Of a stretch of DNA of 64,000 nucleotides, positions 48,574-60,179 are shown piece after piece. The stretch comes from Chamaecyparis obtusa. Lineage: Eukaryota > Streptophyta > Pinopsida > Cupressales > Cupressaceae. The position numbers and the translations under genes are program-made. The stretch spans positions 186,001 through 250,000 of the forward strand of contig BSBK01006341.1 of assembly GCA_027943335.1 (NCBI GenBank), given 5' to 3'. How positions within the stretch are numbered: the first letter of the stretch is position 1; the number at the start of each line of letters is the position of its first letter. The notes under the pieces are model-generated. The model was not told where the DNA came from. It made no database searches and saw only the letters and a program-made list of their open reading frames with translations.

Positions 48574-51500
48574 ATGGCCTCATCTTCTGCTACCGTAAAA
48601 TTGATCAAAGGAGATCTGGTGAACAGACCAGCATATAACATCCTGCCGGATCAGAATAGAGAAAACGACATGGCTGGAGCGCTCTCTTCTATACCAAAAG
48701 GAGTTCTCTTGACCAAGGATGTTACAGTGTTTATTCACGCCAAACAGGAAGAACTAGGAGAAACTTATATTCAAGGACAATATCTGTCATTATGCGAAGA
48801 AGGGAAACTTTCTGACAAATACGCCAATCTAATATCATCCGAATTAATAAATGGTGTATGCTACCCTGCAATCTTCCGAGAAGACCAAGTAAGACTGGTG
48901 TTGAGCCCTCTTTACGAACAAGGTTTCTGGCTCACCAGAGGCGCATGTCACGAGATAACCAAAGAAGATCTCCACAAAGTAACCAGATACATTGATAAAG
49001 GGGGAGCGCTAACCCTTTGCACCATCACCAATACCGTCATCAACAAGCTGACCAAGTCAAAGTCTGATGATCGACTTATGACGGTGAATGAGATTGAAGA
49101 TGATGGAGTACGCTTTGCGTCTACTGTCATCGGATACAAGGTTTATCAGTCAAGCAACTAGAACAGCATACCAGGTGGTGCAATTCATGATGCGCACCAC
49201 ATCATGCACGAGAATGCCCAATACGACATCTGAGCAATGCCTTAGAGCCAAATATTTGAAAATATGATGAGGCTTGGAGTTGTGAAAAAGAAATCCATGA
49301 AGTATGGAACCCTCCTGATGTGCTTGTACTTTTTCTACTTGGATTTCTTCTTAGGTATCAGTAAAGTGACTTGGACAAACAATAAACCGGTCATGCATCA
49401 AATCACTGATATGGCTAATCGACTAGGAGATCGGTTAAGCAAAGCGATGACTGATTATTTTGAAAAGTTTCAATTGAAGATGCACGAAAGAGAAAGAGTA
49501 CCATCAACTATTGTTGACCTTTACAAGGATGATGTATGCTTTCTGGTCACCACCGACAACTGCATCATTCAAGCAGTGGAACCAAGAGATGTGTAAGCTC
49601 CTGAGCTGGGTTACGAGATCTCTGCCAAGGTTGCTAAGGCATATGCCAATGCACTAAATAATGCAAATTTGGATCTCGGTGCCAATCAGTTCGGCACGTA
49701 TACTGAGATTCTTCAAAATCTTTCAAAAAGGGCACCAGTCAAGATTGTCTACAAAAGGTCGTCCGCACCAAAGAAGAAATCGGTGACAGAACATCCCAAG
49801 GGTCGGAGGAAGAAACTAGAACTAACGCCCAGCATCCAAGAGGAAGAACTAGAAGAGACAGATACCAAGGACACAGTTCCTCTGATTAGAAAGAAGAATA
49901 CTGGTAAAATGGCAAAGGAGGACGCACCTAGAAAAGCCAAATCCACAATTGACAAAATTGTGGAAGGACTGAAAGAATTTGGGCATTTAGGTTCTGTTAG
50001 AAGAAGATATGAACTAGCCAATGATGAAGACAAAGGAAACTTTGAAGAAGCCGTAGCATTCTGCCTCCATAAATTTAATTTACATCTCGGTGGATTGCAC
50101 ACAACTCTACCTGAACATCTTCTACAAAATATTGAAGCCCGGTGGAAAGTCGTGGAAGATAGAGAAAAGGAGCTAAGAATAAAAGCTCTTTTAGAGGTCC
50201 AGAATCACCTTACTCTAGTAGAAGCTACAGAACAAGCTGAACTTCACCAGAAAAACTTCGCAACCATAAAAATGATAGGTCTCATGCTTATTGGTGAAAT
50301 TGAGAAAATACATAATGAAGAAGTAGCACTATGGACCAAACTTCTCCAGACCCAACATGAAGCAGAACAAGAAGCAGCTCAAAGAACAACAGCTAAACTA
50401 GTAGCTGACACCAGTACAAGGAAAGGAGTACTAGGAGAAGAAACATCAGCATCAGTAGACTTAACCAAAGATCAGGCAGCGAATCCAACAGTTCTCATCT
50501 CCTCAAGCAAAGGTAACATCAAACCCATGCAAGTTGATGATATAATTACTGAGGTAATGGACTTTGGAGAAGTAGATAATGCTGCAAAGTGGTATAGTGT
50601 ACTAAACGAACAGGACATCCAAAAGCTAATTGTAGGGATAGTAGAAACTTTCATTGATTATAATAGGACTCCAAGGGACTACAAATCCAAGTTCCCACCA
50701 GAACTGAATAACAGGCTACAATCAAAATGGAAAACCGGTCTAGGCATAAACACCAGAATCACAAGGGAAACATTGCTTAAGGTCAAACCTGGATTCAGTG
50801 AGGAAAGAATAAAGCTTCTATTACAAGAAGCATCCATGAACTTAAAGACATTTGACAAAGTTGCAAAAATTTTAAACGGATATGAGAATCAAGTCTACAA
50901 AGCAACTCTAGACTATTGGCGTAAGGATGACTTCAGTGCATTGGATAAACTAGGTCCTCAGGATCAAATTGACTAAATGCAAGCAACACCAGTCAGATCC
51001 ACAGCTGGTGAAGCATCTTCTACTGAAAAGGAAAAAACTAAAACAAAAGAGTTCATAACTAATGCACAAATAAATGTTGAACAAGGGACAGAAATTGATA
51101 TACCCATGGGAGAACTTCGTACGGCTGAGGAGCAACAACAAAAAGAATTCCCACCGGGAGAACAAGAACAAGATGCTAACAAGTAACCGGATGAAGAAGC
51201 TCAAACCAAGGAAAAACCTTCTGAGAAACAAAATCTACCAGAAGGAGAGGCTCAACCAGAGAATAGAGCTCATCAAGGAACAAAAGAGGAAAAGATGAAG
51301 ACATCCCAGTCCACATCGAGCGAATTAAACCGGAGCAAGAGCAAAGACAATAAGAACAATGAGACATTCCAAGCTCCTCCTCTAAAAGGAAGTTGTCATT
51401 TGACAAGGAGAAGGAAGCAAAAAGGAGTAAAACTACCGATACAGTGGTAGACATCTGTAAGATGTCAACTAGGCAGCTCAAAGTGCTGACTAAAAGAAAA

Positions 51501-52202
51501 CAGGACATGGTCCTAACCACTGTAAAGAACATTCTGTGCAACTTCGTTCCTGATACTGACGTCGATAGCGATGAACCAGTCATCGACCAGCTAGAAGTAT
51601 TGGCACAGGCAATCGGTGAGAATCTCACAAATCCAGAAATAGTGGCGATCAACCATTACGAGAAGAAAAGACTGGAGTTACTCCACAAACAGGTAGAAGA
51701 CATTAAGGTGAATGTGACAACAAACTTGAGAATTCTCCAACAGCAACTTCAAGAAGCAGGAAGTTTGATGAGAAGAACATCAAACTTCGAAGTATTTTTG
51801 CAAGATCTGTTAGAAAAGTCTGCCAAGATAACAGAAGAGATTAAAGCATTGTCCTCTCAGTTTGACATTAAGAGCAAGACTGCAACATCCTACAGCAGAG
51901 AAATGACAAGTTTAACTCTTGCACTTAGAAAAATTGCTGAAGAGAAAAATAAGAGGATCCAAGATACTATTGGATTCCAAGTATTTTTGGCACCCACATT
52001 TGACATCATGAATATAACAGCATCTTCTCTTGAAGATCTGATCAATGAACCAACCTACAAAACTGTGGAAGACATGGAGGATATCATTATTTCTTTGACA
52101 ACAACCCAAAAGAATTCAGAATATGTAATCGGTCAATGGGCACCATTCCTTCATTCACGCAGAACAATATACAAGGATATCTTTACCAAGCTTCAGTTGT
52201 GA
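48574..52202 (+). pseudogene. array ORF2, unknown protein of about 1209 codons
   Basis: The longest version of the unknown family-II protein. ATG 48574 reads MASSSATVKLIKGD. The N-terminal domain has QEELGETYIQ and VIGYKVYQSSN, and a hydrophobic YGTLLMCLYFFYLDFF stretch that may be a buried helix or membrane segment. A basic linker follows. Repeat 1 starts at IDKIVEGLKEFG (about 49950) and repeat 2 at VDDIITEVMDFGE (about 50530); both share aligned Tyr, Leu, Pro and Trp-Lys positions. A Glu/Gln-rich linker and a C-terminal coiled coil ending IFTKLQL complete it. Stops include 49159, 49231, 49594, 50974 and 51184; one frameshift lies between 51184 and 51393. Confidence 0.72.
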
Positions 52203-52383
52203 AGATATGCTTTACCCTTTGTCCTCTGGAGGCAAAAAGGGGAAGAGTATACAAAAGAAGGAAAGGACAGAACCAAGGAAGCATTCAGTCAGGGGAAGTA
52301 GCATTCTACCGATACAAGGTACTGGTATTTAGTAAGTGAGTAAAGCTTGTGAAGCTTTTGCCACCAATAAAAAAGGGGAAGAT

Positions 52384-52710
52384 TGTTAGCAATATGAGTT
52401 GTCATTAGTGTATTTCACAAACCTCACACTGGTAAAGAGGCATCGATCACTCACATTACTTAGACAACACTGGTAGAAGAACAGAATGTATGTACCGGTT
52501 GACTATCTCGATAGATTCACCGGTAGACCGAATCAAGAACGCAGAACCGGTCTTATGAAGCATACAAGGACAAACCGGGTATAATGGTATACCGGTCTAA
52601 CTACAAGATAGATTTGATCCGAATTTTATGGATGACTTTGAGTTACAGTTTAAGTCAAAAGCCGAATTATGCGGGACATCCAGCACTGAGAAGTAGAGTT
52701 AGCTTAGATT
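52384..52710 (+). repeat. array LTR-b, truncated
   Basis: Only the first 327 bp or so of a family-II LTR, starting TGTTAGCAATATGAG after the polypurine tract of unit 1. It breaks off just after GAGTTAGCTT. It shares the variant GGTAGAAGAACAGAATG with LTR-c, apart from an AGA indel. Confidence 0.88.
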
Positions 52711-52756
52711 TGATAAAGTTTGTGAAGCTTTTTCCACCAATGACAAAGGGGAAAAT
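52711..52756 (+). other. scrap of internal tail between LTR-b and LTR-c
   Basis: About 46 bases matching the end of the family-II internal region (AAAGTTTGTGAAGC, CCACCAATGACAAAGGGG) directly before LTR-c. It shows that a whole internal region once stood here and was deleted together with most of LTR-b. Confidence 0.85.
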
Positions 52757-53859
52757 TGTTAGCAATATGAGTTGTCATTAGTGTATTTCACAAACCTCAC
52801 ACCGGTAAAGGGGCATCAAACACTCACATTACTTAGACAACACTGGTAGAAGAAGAACAGAATGTATGCACCGGTTGACTATCTCGATAGATTCACCGGT
52901 AGACCGAATCAGGAACGCAGAACTTGTCTTATGAAGCATACACGGACAAACTGGGTATAAGGGTATACCGGTCTAACTACAAGATAAATCCGATCCGGAT
53001 TTTATGGATCAATTTGAGTTACAGTTTAAGTCAAAAGCCGAATTATGCGGGACATCCACCGCTGAGAAGTAGAGTTATGTTTTTAACAAGAGTTAGCTTT
53101 ATTCCTGCAGATGCTTTTGGAAGGTAAACTCCAGATCAAAGCGCATAGCTCTTTGTTGATTGAATGATTTAATGCAGAGTTTGCAGCCTGGCGGTTTTAT
53201 GAGTTAAGGGTTTCATTACGATGAAGTCTAATATAAATATAGGTCATAGGACACAAAGAAAAGGCGTTGTTAATAGTTGATGATTGCATAGAGCAGAGGA
53301 GAGATATCCTCTGAGAGGTGCTGCAGGCACAGAGGTGAATAAAGAAAGAGAGATCAACACCCAGGCAAACCGAAGAAGAAGATCAACAGGTATGATCTAA
53401 TTTGATAGTCAGTGTCAAAATAAGATCATTACTTATATAAGAAATGAAAGCATATTGGAATCCCTCTATCAGGGTGAACCTAATTGGTTCTTTGTAAAAT
53501 GCCCTAACAGGGTAACAACTTTGTAGATGTTCAAAGTCCTGTAACTAGGCAACTCCTAACAGAGTTCATATCTTAACAGATCTTTTGTAAAAACCTTTAA
53601 CCGGGTAGCACTTCAGTTAGTGCTTTTGTAAGCTCCTAATAGGGCACCTTCATTCTGCGATAGTGAAGTTGTGAGCTTTATCTTACCGTGGTTTTTTCCT
53701 TCTAACCGAGGGTTTCCACGTATAATACTTGAGTTGATCTGTGTGATCTGTTTATGCTTGTGAATGATTGACTATTTACTATTTTACAAGTTTTAAATAT
53801 GCAGAAAGATTATATTTATTGATTCACCCCTCCTCTCAGTAACCTGTTTAGTACTAACA
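52757..53859 (+). repeat. array LTR-c
   Basis: 1103 bp and full length, ending TAGTACTAACA. No primer binding site follows. The sequence jumps straight into mid ORF2 with a short AACA overlap, a microhomology-type junction. Confidence 0.92.
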
Positions 53860-56800
53860 AAGCTGACCAAGTCGAAGTCTGATGGTCGACTTATGACTGT
53901 GAATGACATTGAAGATGATGGAGTACGCTTTGCGTTTGCTGTCATAGAATATAAGGTTTATCAGTCAAGCAACTGGAATAGCATACCAGGTGGTGCAATT
54001 CATGCTACGCACCGCATCTATCACGAGAATGCCCAATACGACATCTGTGCAATGCTTCAAAGCCAAATATTTGAAAACATGAAGAGGCTTGGAGTTGTGA
54101 AAAAGAAATCCATGAAGTATGGAACCCTCCTTATGTGCCTATACTTTTTCTACTTGTATTTCTTCCCAAGTATCGGTAAAGTGACTTGGACAACCGATAA
54201 ACCGCTCATGCATCAAATCACTGGAATGGCTAACCGACTGGGAGATCAATTAAGTAAAGCGATGACTGAATATTTTCAAGAGTTTCAATTGAAGATGCAT
54301 GAAAGAGAAAGAGTACCGTCAACTATTGTTGACCTTTACAAGGATGACGTATATTTTCTGGTCACCACCGACAACTGCATCATTCAACCAGTGGAACCAA
54401 GAGATATGTATGCTCCTGAGCTAGGTTACGAGATCTCTGCCAAGGTTGCTAAGGCATATGCCGATGCACTAAATGATGCAAATTTGGATCTCGGTGCCAA
54501 TCGGTTTGGCACATATACTGAGATTCTTCAAAATCTGTCTAAAAGGGCACCAGTCAAGATTGTCTACAAAAGGTCGCACTCACCAAAGAAGAAACTGGCG
54601 ACAGAAGAGCCCAAGGTTCGGAGGAATAAAGTAGAACCGACGCCCAGCATCCAAGAGGAAGAACTAGAAGAGATAGAAAACGAGGACACAATTCCTCTGA
54701 TTAGAAAGAAGAATACCGGTAAAATGGCAAAGGAGGACCCACCTAGAAAAGCCAAACCCACAATTGACGAAATTGTGGCAGGACTGAAAGAATTTGGGCA
54801 TTTAGGTTCTATTAGAAGAAGATATGAACTAGCCAATGATGAAGACAAATGAAAACTTGAAGAAGCTGTAGCATTATGCCTTCATAAATTTAATCTTCAT
54901 CCCAGTGGACTGCACACGACTCTACCTGAACATCTTCTACAAAATATTGAAGCCCGGTGGAAAGCCGCAGAAGATAAAGAAAAGGAGCTAAGGATAAAAG
55001 TTCTTTTAGAGGTCCAGAATCGCCTTACTCTAGAAGAAGCTACAGAACAAGATGAACTTCACCAGAAAACCTTCGCAACCATAAAAAGGATAGGTCTCAT
55101 GCTTATTAGTGAAATTGAGAAAGTACATAATGAAGAAGTAGCACTATGGACCAAACTTCTCCAGGCCCAGCATCGAGCAGAACAAGAAGCAGCTCAAAGA
55201 ACAACAGCTAAACCGGGAGTTGACACCAGTAAAGGGAAAGGAGTACTTGTTGAAGAAACACCGACATTAGTAGACTTAACCAAAGATCAGGTAGCGAATC
55301 CAACAGTTCTCATCTCTTCAAGCAAGGGTAACATCAAACCCATGCATGTTGATGATATAATTACTAAGGTAATGGACTTTGGAGAAGTAGATAATGCTAC
55401 AAAGTGGTACAATGTACTAAGTGAAGAGGACAAACAAAAGCTAATTGTAGGGATAGTAGAAACTTTGATGGATTATAATAGGACTCCAAGGGACTACAGG
55501 TCCAAGTTCCCACTAGAACTGAATAACAAGCTACAATCAAAATGGTAAACCAGTCTAGGCATAAACACCAGAATCACAAGGGAAACATTGCTTAAGGTCA
55601 AACTTGGATTCAGTGAAGAAAGAATAAAGCTTCTATTACGAGAAGCATCCATGAACTTAAAGACATTTGATAGAGTTGCGGAAATTTTAAATGGATATGA
55701 GATCAAGTCTACAAAGCAACTCTAGACTACTGGCATAAGTATGAATTCAGTGCATTGGATAAACTAGGTCCTCAGGATCAAACTGACCAAATGCAAGCAA
55801 CACTGGTCAGACCCACAATTGGTGAAGTATCTTCTACTGAAAAGGAAAAATCTCAAATAGAAGAATTGATAACTAATGCACAAATAAATGTTGAACAAGG
55901 GACAGAAACTGATATACCCATGGGAGAACTTCATACGTGTGAGGAGCAACAACAAAAAGAAGTCCCACCGGGAGAACAAGAACAAGATGCTAATAAGCAA
56001 CTGGATGAAGAAGCTCAAACTGAGGAAAAACCTTCTGAAAAACAAAATCTGCCAGAAGGAGAAGTTCAACCGGAGAATAGGGCTCATCAAGGAACAAAAG
56101 ATAAAAGGGAAAAGACGAAGACATCCCAGTCCACACCGAGCAACTTAAACTGGAGCAAGAGCAAGGACAACAAGAACAAGGAGACATTCCAAGCTCCTCC
56201 TCTAAAAGGAAGTTGTCATTTGCCGAGGAGAAGGAAGCAAAAAAGAGTAAAACTACCAATACAGTGGTAGACATCAGCAAGATGTCAACCAAGCAGCTCA
56301 AAGAGCTGACCAAAAGAAAATAGTACGTGGTCCTAACCACTGTAAAGAACATTCTATGCAACTTCATTCCTGATACTGATGTCAATAGCGATGAACCAGT
56401 CATCGATCAGCTAGAAGTGTTGGCACAGCTAATTGGTGAGGATCTCACAGATTCGGAAACAGTGTCGATCGACCATTACGAGAAGAAAAGTCTGGAGATA
56501 CTCCACAAACAAGTTGAAGAGATTAAGGAGAATGTGACAACAAACCTAAGAATTCTCCAACAGAAACTTTAAGAAGCAGGAAGTTTGATGAGCAGAACAT
56601 GAAACTTTGAAGTATTTTTGCAAGATCTGTCAGAAAACTCTACCAAGATAACATAAGAGATTAAAGCCTTGTCCTCTCAGTTTGATATTAAGAGCAAGAT
56701 TGCAACATCCTATAGCAGAGAAATGACAAGTTTAACTCTTGCACTCATAAAAATTGTTGAAGAGAAAAATAAGCTAATCCAAGATATTATTGGATTTCAA

Positions 56801-57022
56801 GTGTTTTTGGCACCCACATTTGACATCATGAATATAACAGCATCTTCTGTTGAAGATCTATTCAATGAACTAGCCTACGAAACTGTGGAAGACATGGAGA
56901 ATATCATTATTTCTTTGACAGTAGTCCAAAAGAATTCAGATTATGTAATCGGTCAATGGGCACCATTCCTTCATTCAGGCAAAACAATATACAAGGATAT
57001 CTTTACCAAGCTTCAACTGTGA
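53860..57022 (+). pseudogene. array unit 3 ORF2, 5'-deleted
   Basis: Begins at KLTKSKSDGRLM, equivalent to 49045 in unit 1, so PBS, ORF1, promoter region and about the first 157 codons are missing. The rest is collinear with 49045-52202: the VIEYKVYQSSNWNSI region, YGTLLMCLYFFYLYFF, the basic linker, both repeats (IDEIVAGLKEFGH; VDDIITKVMDFGE) and the C-terminal coiled coil ending IFTKLQL. Stops include 54850 and 55546. Some sites broken in unit 1 are intact here, for example Trp at the 49159 equivalent and Tyr at the 49594 equivalent. Confidence 0.75.
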
Positions 57023-57268
57023 AGATGTTCTTTACCCTTTGTCCTCTGGAGGCAAAAAGGGGAAGAGTATACAGAGGAAGGAAAGGACAGAACCGAGGAA
57101 GCAAAGGACAGACCCAGTGCAAAGTATTGTACAGGTCAGAACCGAACAAAACTTTGCATACCGGAGCATTCAGTCAGGGGAAGTATCATTCTACTGATAC
57201 AAGGTACTGGTGTTTAGTAAGTGAGTAAAGTTTGTGAAGCTTTTGCCACCAATGACAAAGGGGAGGAT

Positions 57269-58388
57269 TGTTATCAATATGAGTTGTCATTATTGTATTT
57301 CACAAACCTCACACAGGTAAAGTGTCATCAGTCACTCACATTACTTAGACAACACCGGTAGATGAAGAACAAAATGTATGCACCGGTTGACTATCTCGAT
57401 AGATTCACCGGTAGACCGAATCAAGAACGCAGAACCGGTCTTATGAAGCACACAGGGACAAACCGGGTATAAGGGTATACCGATCTAACTGCAAGATAGA
57501 TCCAATCCGGATTTTATGGATCAATTTGAGTTACTGTTTAAGTCAAAAGCCGGTTATATGAGACATCCACCACTGAGAAGTAGAGTTATCTTTTTAATAG
57601 GAGTTAGCTTTATTCCTGCGAATGCTTTTGGAAGGTAAGCTCCAGATCAAAGCGCATAGCTTTTTCCTGATTGCATGATTTAATGCGGAGTTTGCAGCCT
57701 GGCGGTTCTATGAGTTAAGGGTTTCATTATGATGAACTCTTATATAAATATAGGTCATAGGACACAAAGAAAAGTTGTTGTTGACAGTTGATGATTGCAT
57801 AGAGCAGAGGAGAGATATCTTCTGAGAAGTGCCGCAGGCACAGAGGTGAAGAAAGAAAGAGAGATCAACAGCCAGGCAAACCGAAGAAGAGATCAACAGG
57901 TATGATCTAATTTGATAGACAGTGTCAAAATGAGATCATTACTTATATAAGGAATGAAAGCATATTGAAATCCCTCTATCAGGGTGAACCTAATTGGTTC
58001 TTTGTAAAATCCCTTAATAGGGTAACAACTTTGTAGATGTTCAAAGTCTTGTAACTAGGCAACTCCTAACAGAGTTCAGAGCTTAACAGATCCTTTGTAA
58101 AATCTCTTAACCGTGTAGCACTTCATTCAGTGCTTTTGTAAGCTCCTAATAGGGCGCCTTCATTCTGCGATAGTGAAGTTGTGAACTCTGTCTCACCGTG
58201 GTTTTTTCCTTCTAACCGTTGGTTTCCACGTATAAATACTTGAGTTGATCAGTGTGATCTGTTTATGCTTGTGAATGATTGACTATATTCAATTTTACAT
58301 TTAATAATCTGTTTACAAGTTTTAAACATGCGGAAAGATAATATTTACTGATTCACCCCCCCTATTAGTAACCGGTTTAATACTAACA
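57269..58388 (+). repeat. array LTR-d
   Basis: 1120 bp, from TGTTATCAATATGAG to TAATACTAACA, followed by the TSD CATGC. It pairs with LTR-a by shared variants, consistent with these two being the original outer LTRs. Confidence 0.93.
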
Positions 58389-59933
58389 CATGCTGAAGAA
58401 ATTGCGCAACCGGAAGAACTTGATCGGGAATAGAGATCGGTCAAGGCCATGGAGGAAGAGATTGAGCAAATAGAGAAGAATGACACATGGATGCTTGTGC
58501 CAAGACCACAGGATAAGAATGTCATTGGAACAAAGTGGGTCTACAGAAACAAGCTAAATGAAGAAGGAAAAGTAATAAGAAACAAAGCAAGACTGGTCTG
58601 CAAAGAATATGCTCAGGAGGCTGGACTGGATTATGGCTAAAGCTTTGCACCTGTGGCCAGATTGGAAGGAGTAAGAATTCTTCTTGCTTATGCTGCTTAC
58701 AAGAAGTTCAAAGTATACGAGATGGATGTAAAGTCTGCATTCTTGAATGGAATACAGGAGGAGGAAGTTTACATTGAACAACTGGAAGGCTTCACTTCCA
58801 CACAAAAGGGTGGTATGGTCTGTAAACTCAAGAAGGCTCTCTATGGGCTTAAGCAAGCCCCAAGGGCGTGGTATGAAAGATTGCATTCATACCTCCTGAC
58901 AATAGGATTCACAAGAACCGGGGACAACAGCAACATGTATCTCAAGACTGGAAAAGAAGGGAACCTGATTGCTGAAATCTTTGTGGATGACATCATCTTT
59001 GGAGGAGATGACAGGATGAGCAAATCATTTGCTGAAGAGATGAAGAAAGAATTTGAAATGTCTATGATAGGAGCCATAAAATTCTTCATTCAACTACAGG
59101 TCCATTAGCTAAACGAAGGTATCTGTATCTCTCAGTCCAAGTATTTAAAAGAAATTCTTAAAACTTGTGGACTAGAAGAATCCAAACCGGTTGGTACACC
59201 TATGATAACTAACCTCAAGTTATCAAAGGAAGATGATGCAAAAGAAGTGAATGAGACACTATATCGGTCTATGATATGCAAATTATAGTATTTAGTACAC
59301 AGTAGACCGTACATTGCACATGTAGTAGGCATCGTAGCAAGATTCTCTACAAATCCTACAGAGACACATCTAATAGCGGTGAAGAGAATTTTCAGATACC
59401 TAAAGGGGACTGAGGAGTATGGCTTGTGGTTTCCTCACAAGGGAGGTTTCCAAGTAAAAGTTTACACTGATGCAGATTGGGCTGGGAATATTGATGACAG
59501 AAAGAGCACAAGTGGTGGTGCATTCTTTCTTGGAGAAAGAATTGTGTCCTGGACAAGCAAGAAAGAAAACTGCATTTCACAGTCCACAGCAGAAGCTGAA
59601 TATGTTGCTATTGCAATCAATTGCACACAAGTAATCTGGTTCAAACAACTACTTGAAGGAATCCAAGAATAGATACCTAAACCGATTGCAATTTACTGTG
59701 ACTGTAGAAGTGCAATAAACATATCCAAGAATCCTATCATGCACTCCGAAACAAAGCATATTGCCATCAAGTATCACTACTTGAGAGAGCAGGTACAAAA
59801 TAAAGAAGTTAGATTGGAGTATGTTCCCACAAAAGAAATGATTGTTGACATCTTCACAAATCCATTACCGAAGAGTACTTTTGAGTATCTCAGAGGTAAA
59901 TTTGGGGTGATACCACTTCCTGATCCTCGGTAA
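58389..59933 (+). pseudogene. Copia-3 reverse transcriptase and RNase H
   Basis: Continues Copia-3 after the array. A deletion joins the integrase-RT linker (GATCGGGAATAGAGATCGG) to TCAAGGCCATGG; Copia-1 has more than 100 extra bases at this point. RT includes IGTKWVYRNKLN, MDVKSAFLNG, YGLKQAPRAWYERL and FVDDIIFGGDD. RNase H includes YTDADWAGNIDDRKST and QSTAEAEY; the later active-site region reads DCRSAI where Copia-1 has DSTSAI. Stops occur near 58638, 59106 and 59670. The end is FEYLRGKFG and a TAA at 59931. Confidence 0.93.
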
Positions 59934-60179
59934 ACGTGCAAAGGTGTTCATCAATTCATTAAGCTTCAACAGAGGACTCCACCTCATCCTTCCTAGATTG
60001 ATGAATAGGACTCCTACTCGAAGGGGGAGCAAATTTCTTCAAGGTAGTCTTTTTGACTAGCCTTTGGCATTATTCTCAAAAGGGGGAGAGTATGACACAG
60101 TATGACTGGTAGAGATATAATTAAGGAAAGTGACATGATTGCCTATTAATGTTTTGCCATCAATGCCAAAGGGGGAGAT
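59934..60179 (+). other. Copia-3 tail with three purine tracts
   Basis: Three GGGGGAG tracts lie near 60020, 60080 and 60170; the last precedes the 3' LTR. The order and spacing match Copia-1 (10846, 10902, 11033). Confidence 0.8.

Larger units (their letters stand above)
45686..58388 (+). mobile_element. family-II tandem array, four LTRs, one TSD
   Basis: The whole block sits between the perfect TSD CATGC (45681-45685 and 58389-58393). The order is LTR-a, full internal region with ORF1 and ORF2, truncated LTR-b, a 46-bp scrap of internal tail, LTR-c, a 5'-deleted internal region with part of ORF2, and LTR-d. This is an LTR-INT-LTR-INT-LTR-INT-LTR pattern in which the second and third internal regions are deleted. 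Unit 3 lacks a primer binding site and ORF1, so it could not have been copied on its own by normal priming. Confidence 0.9.
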
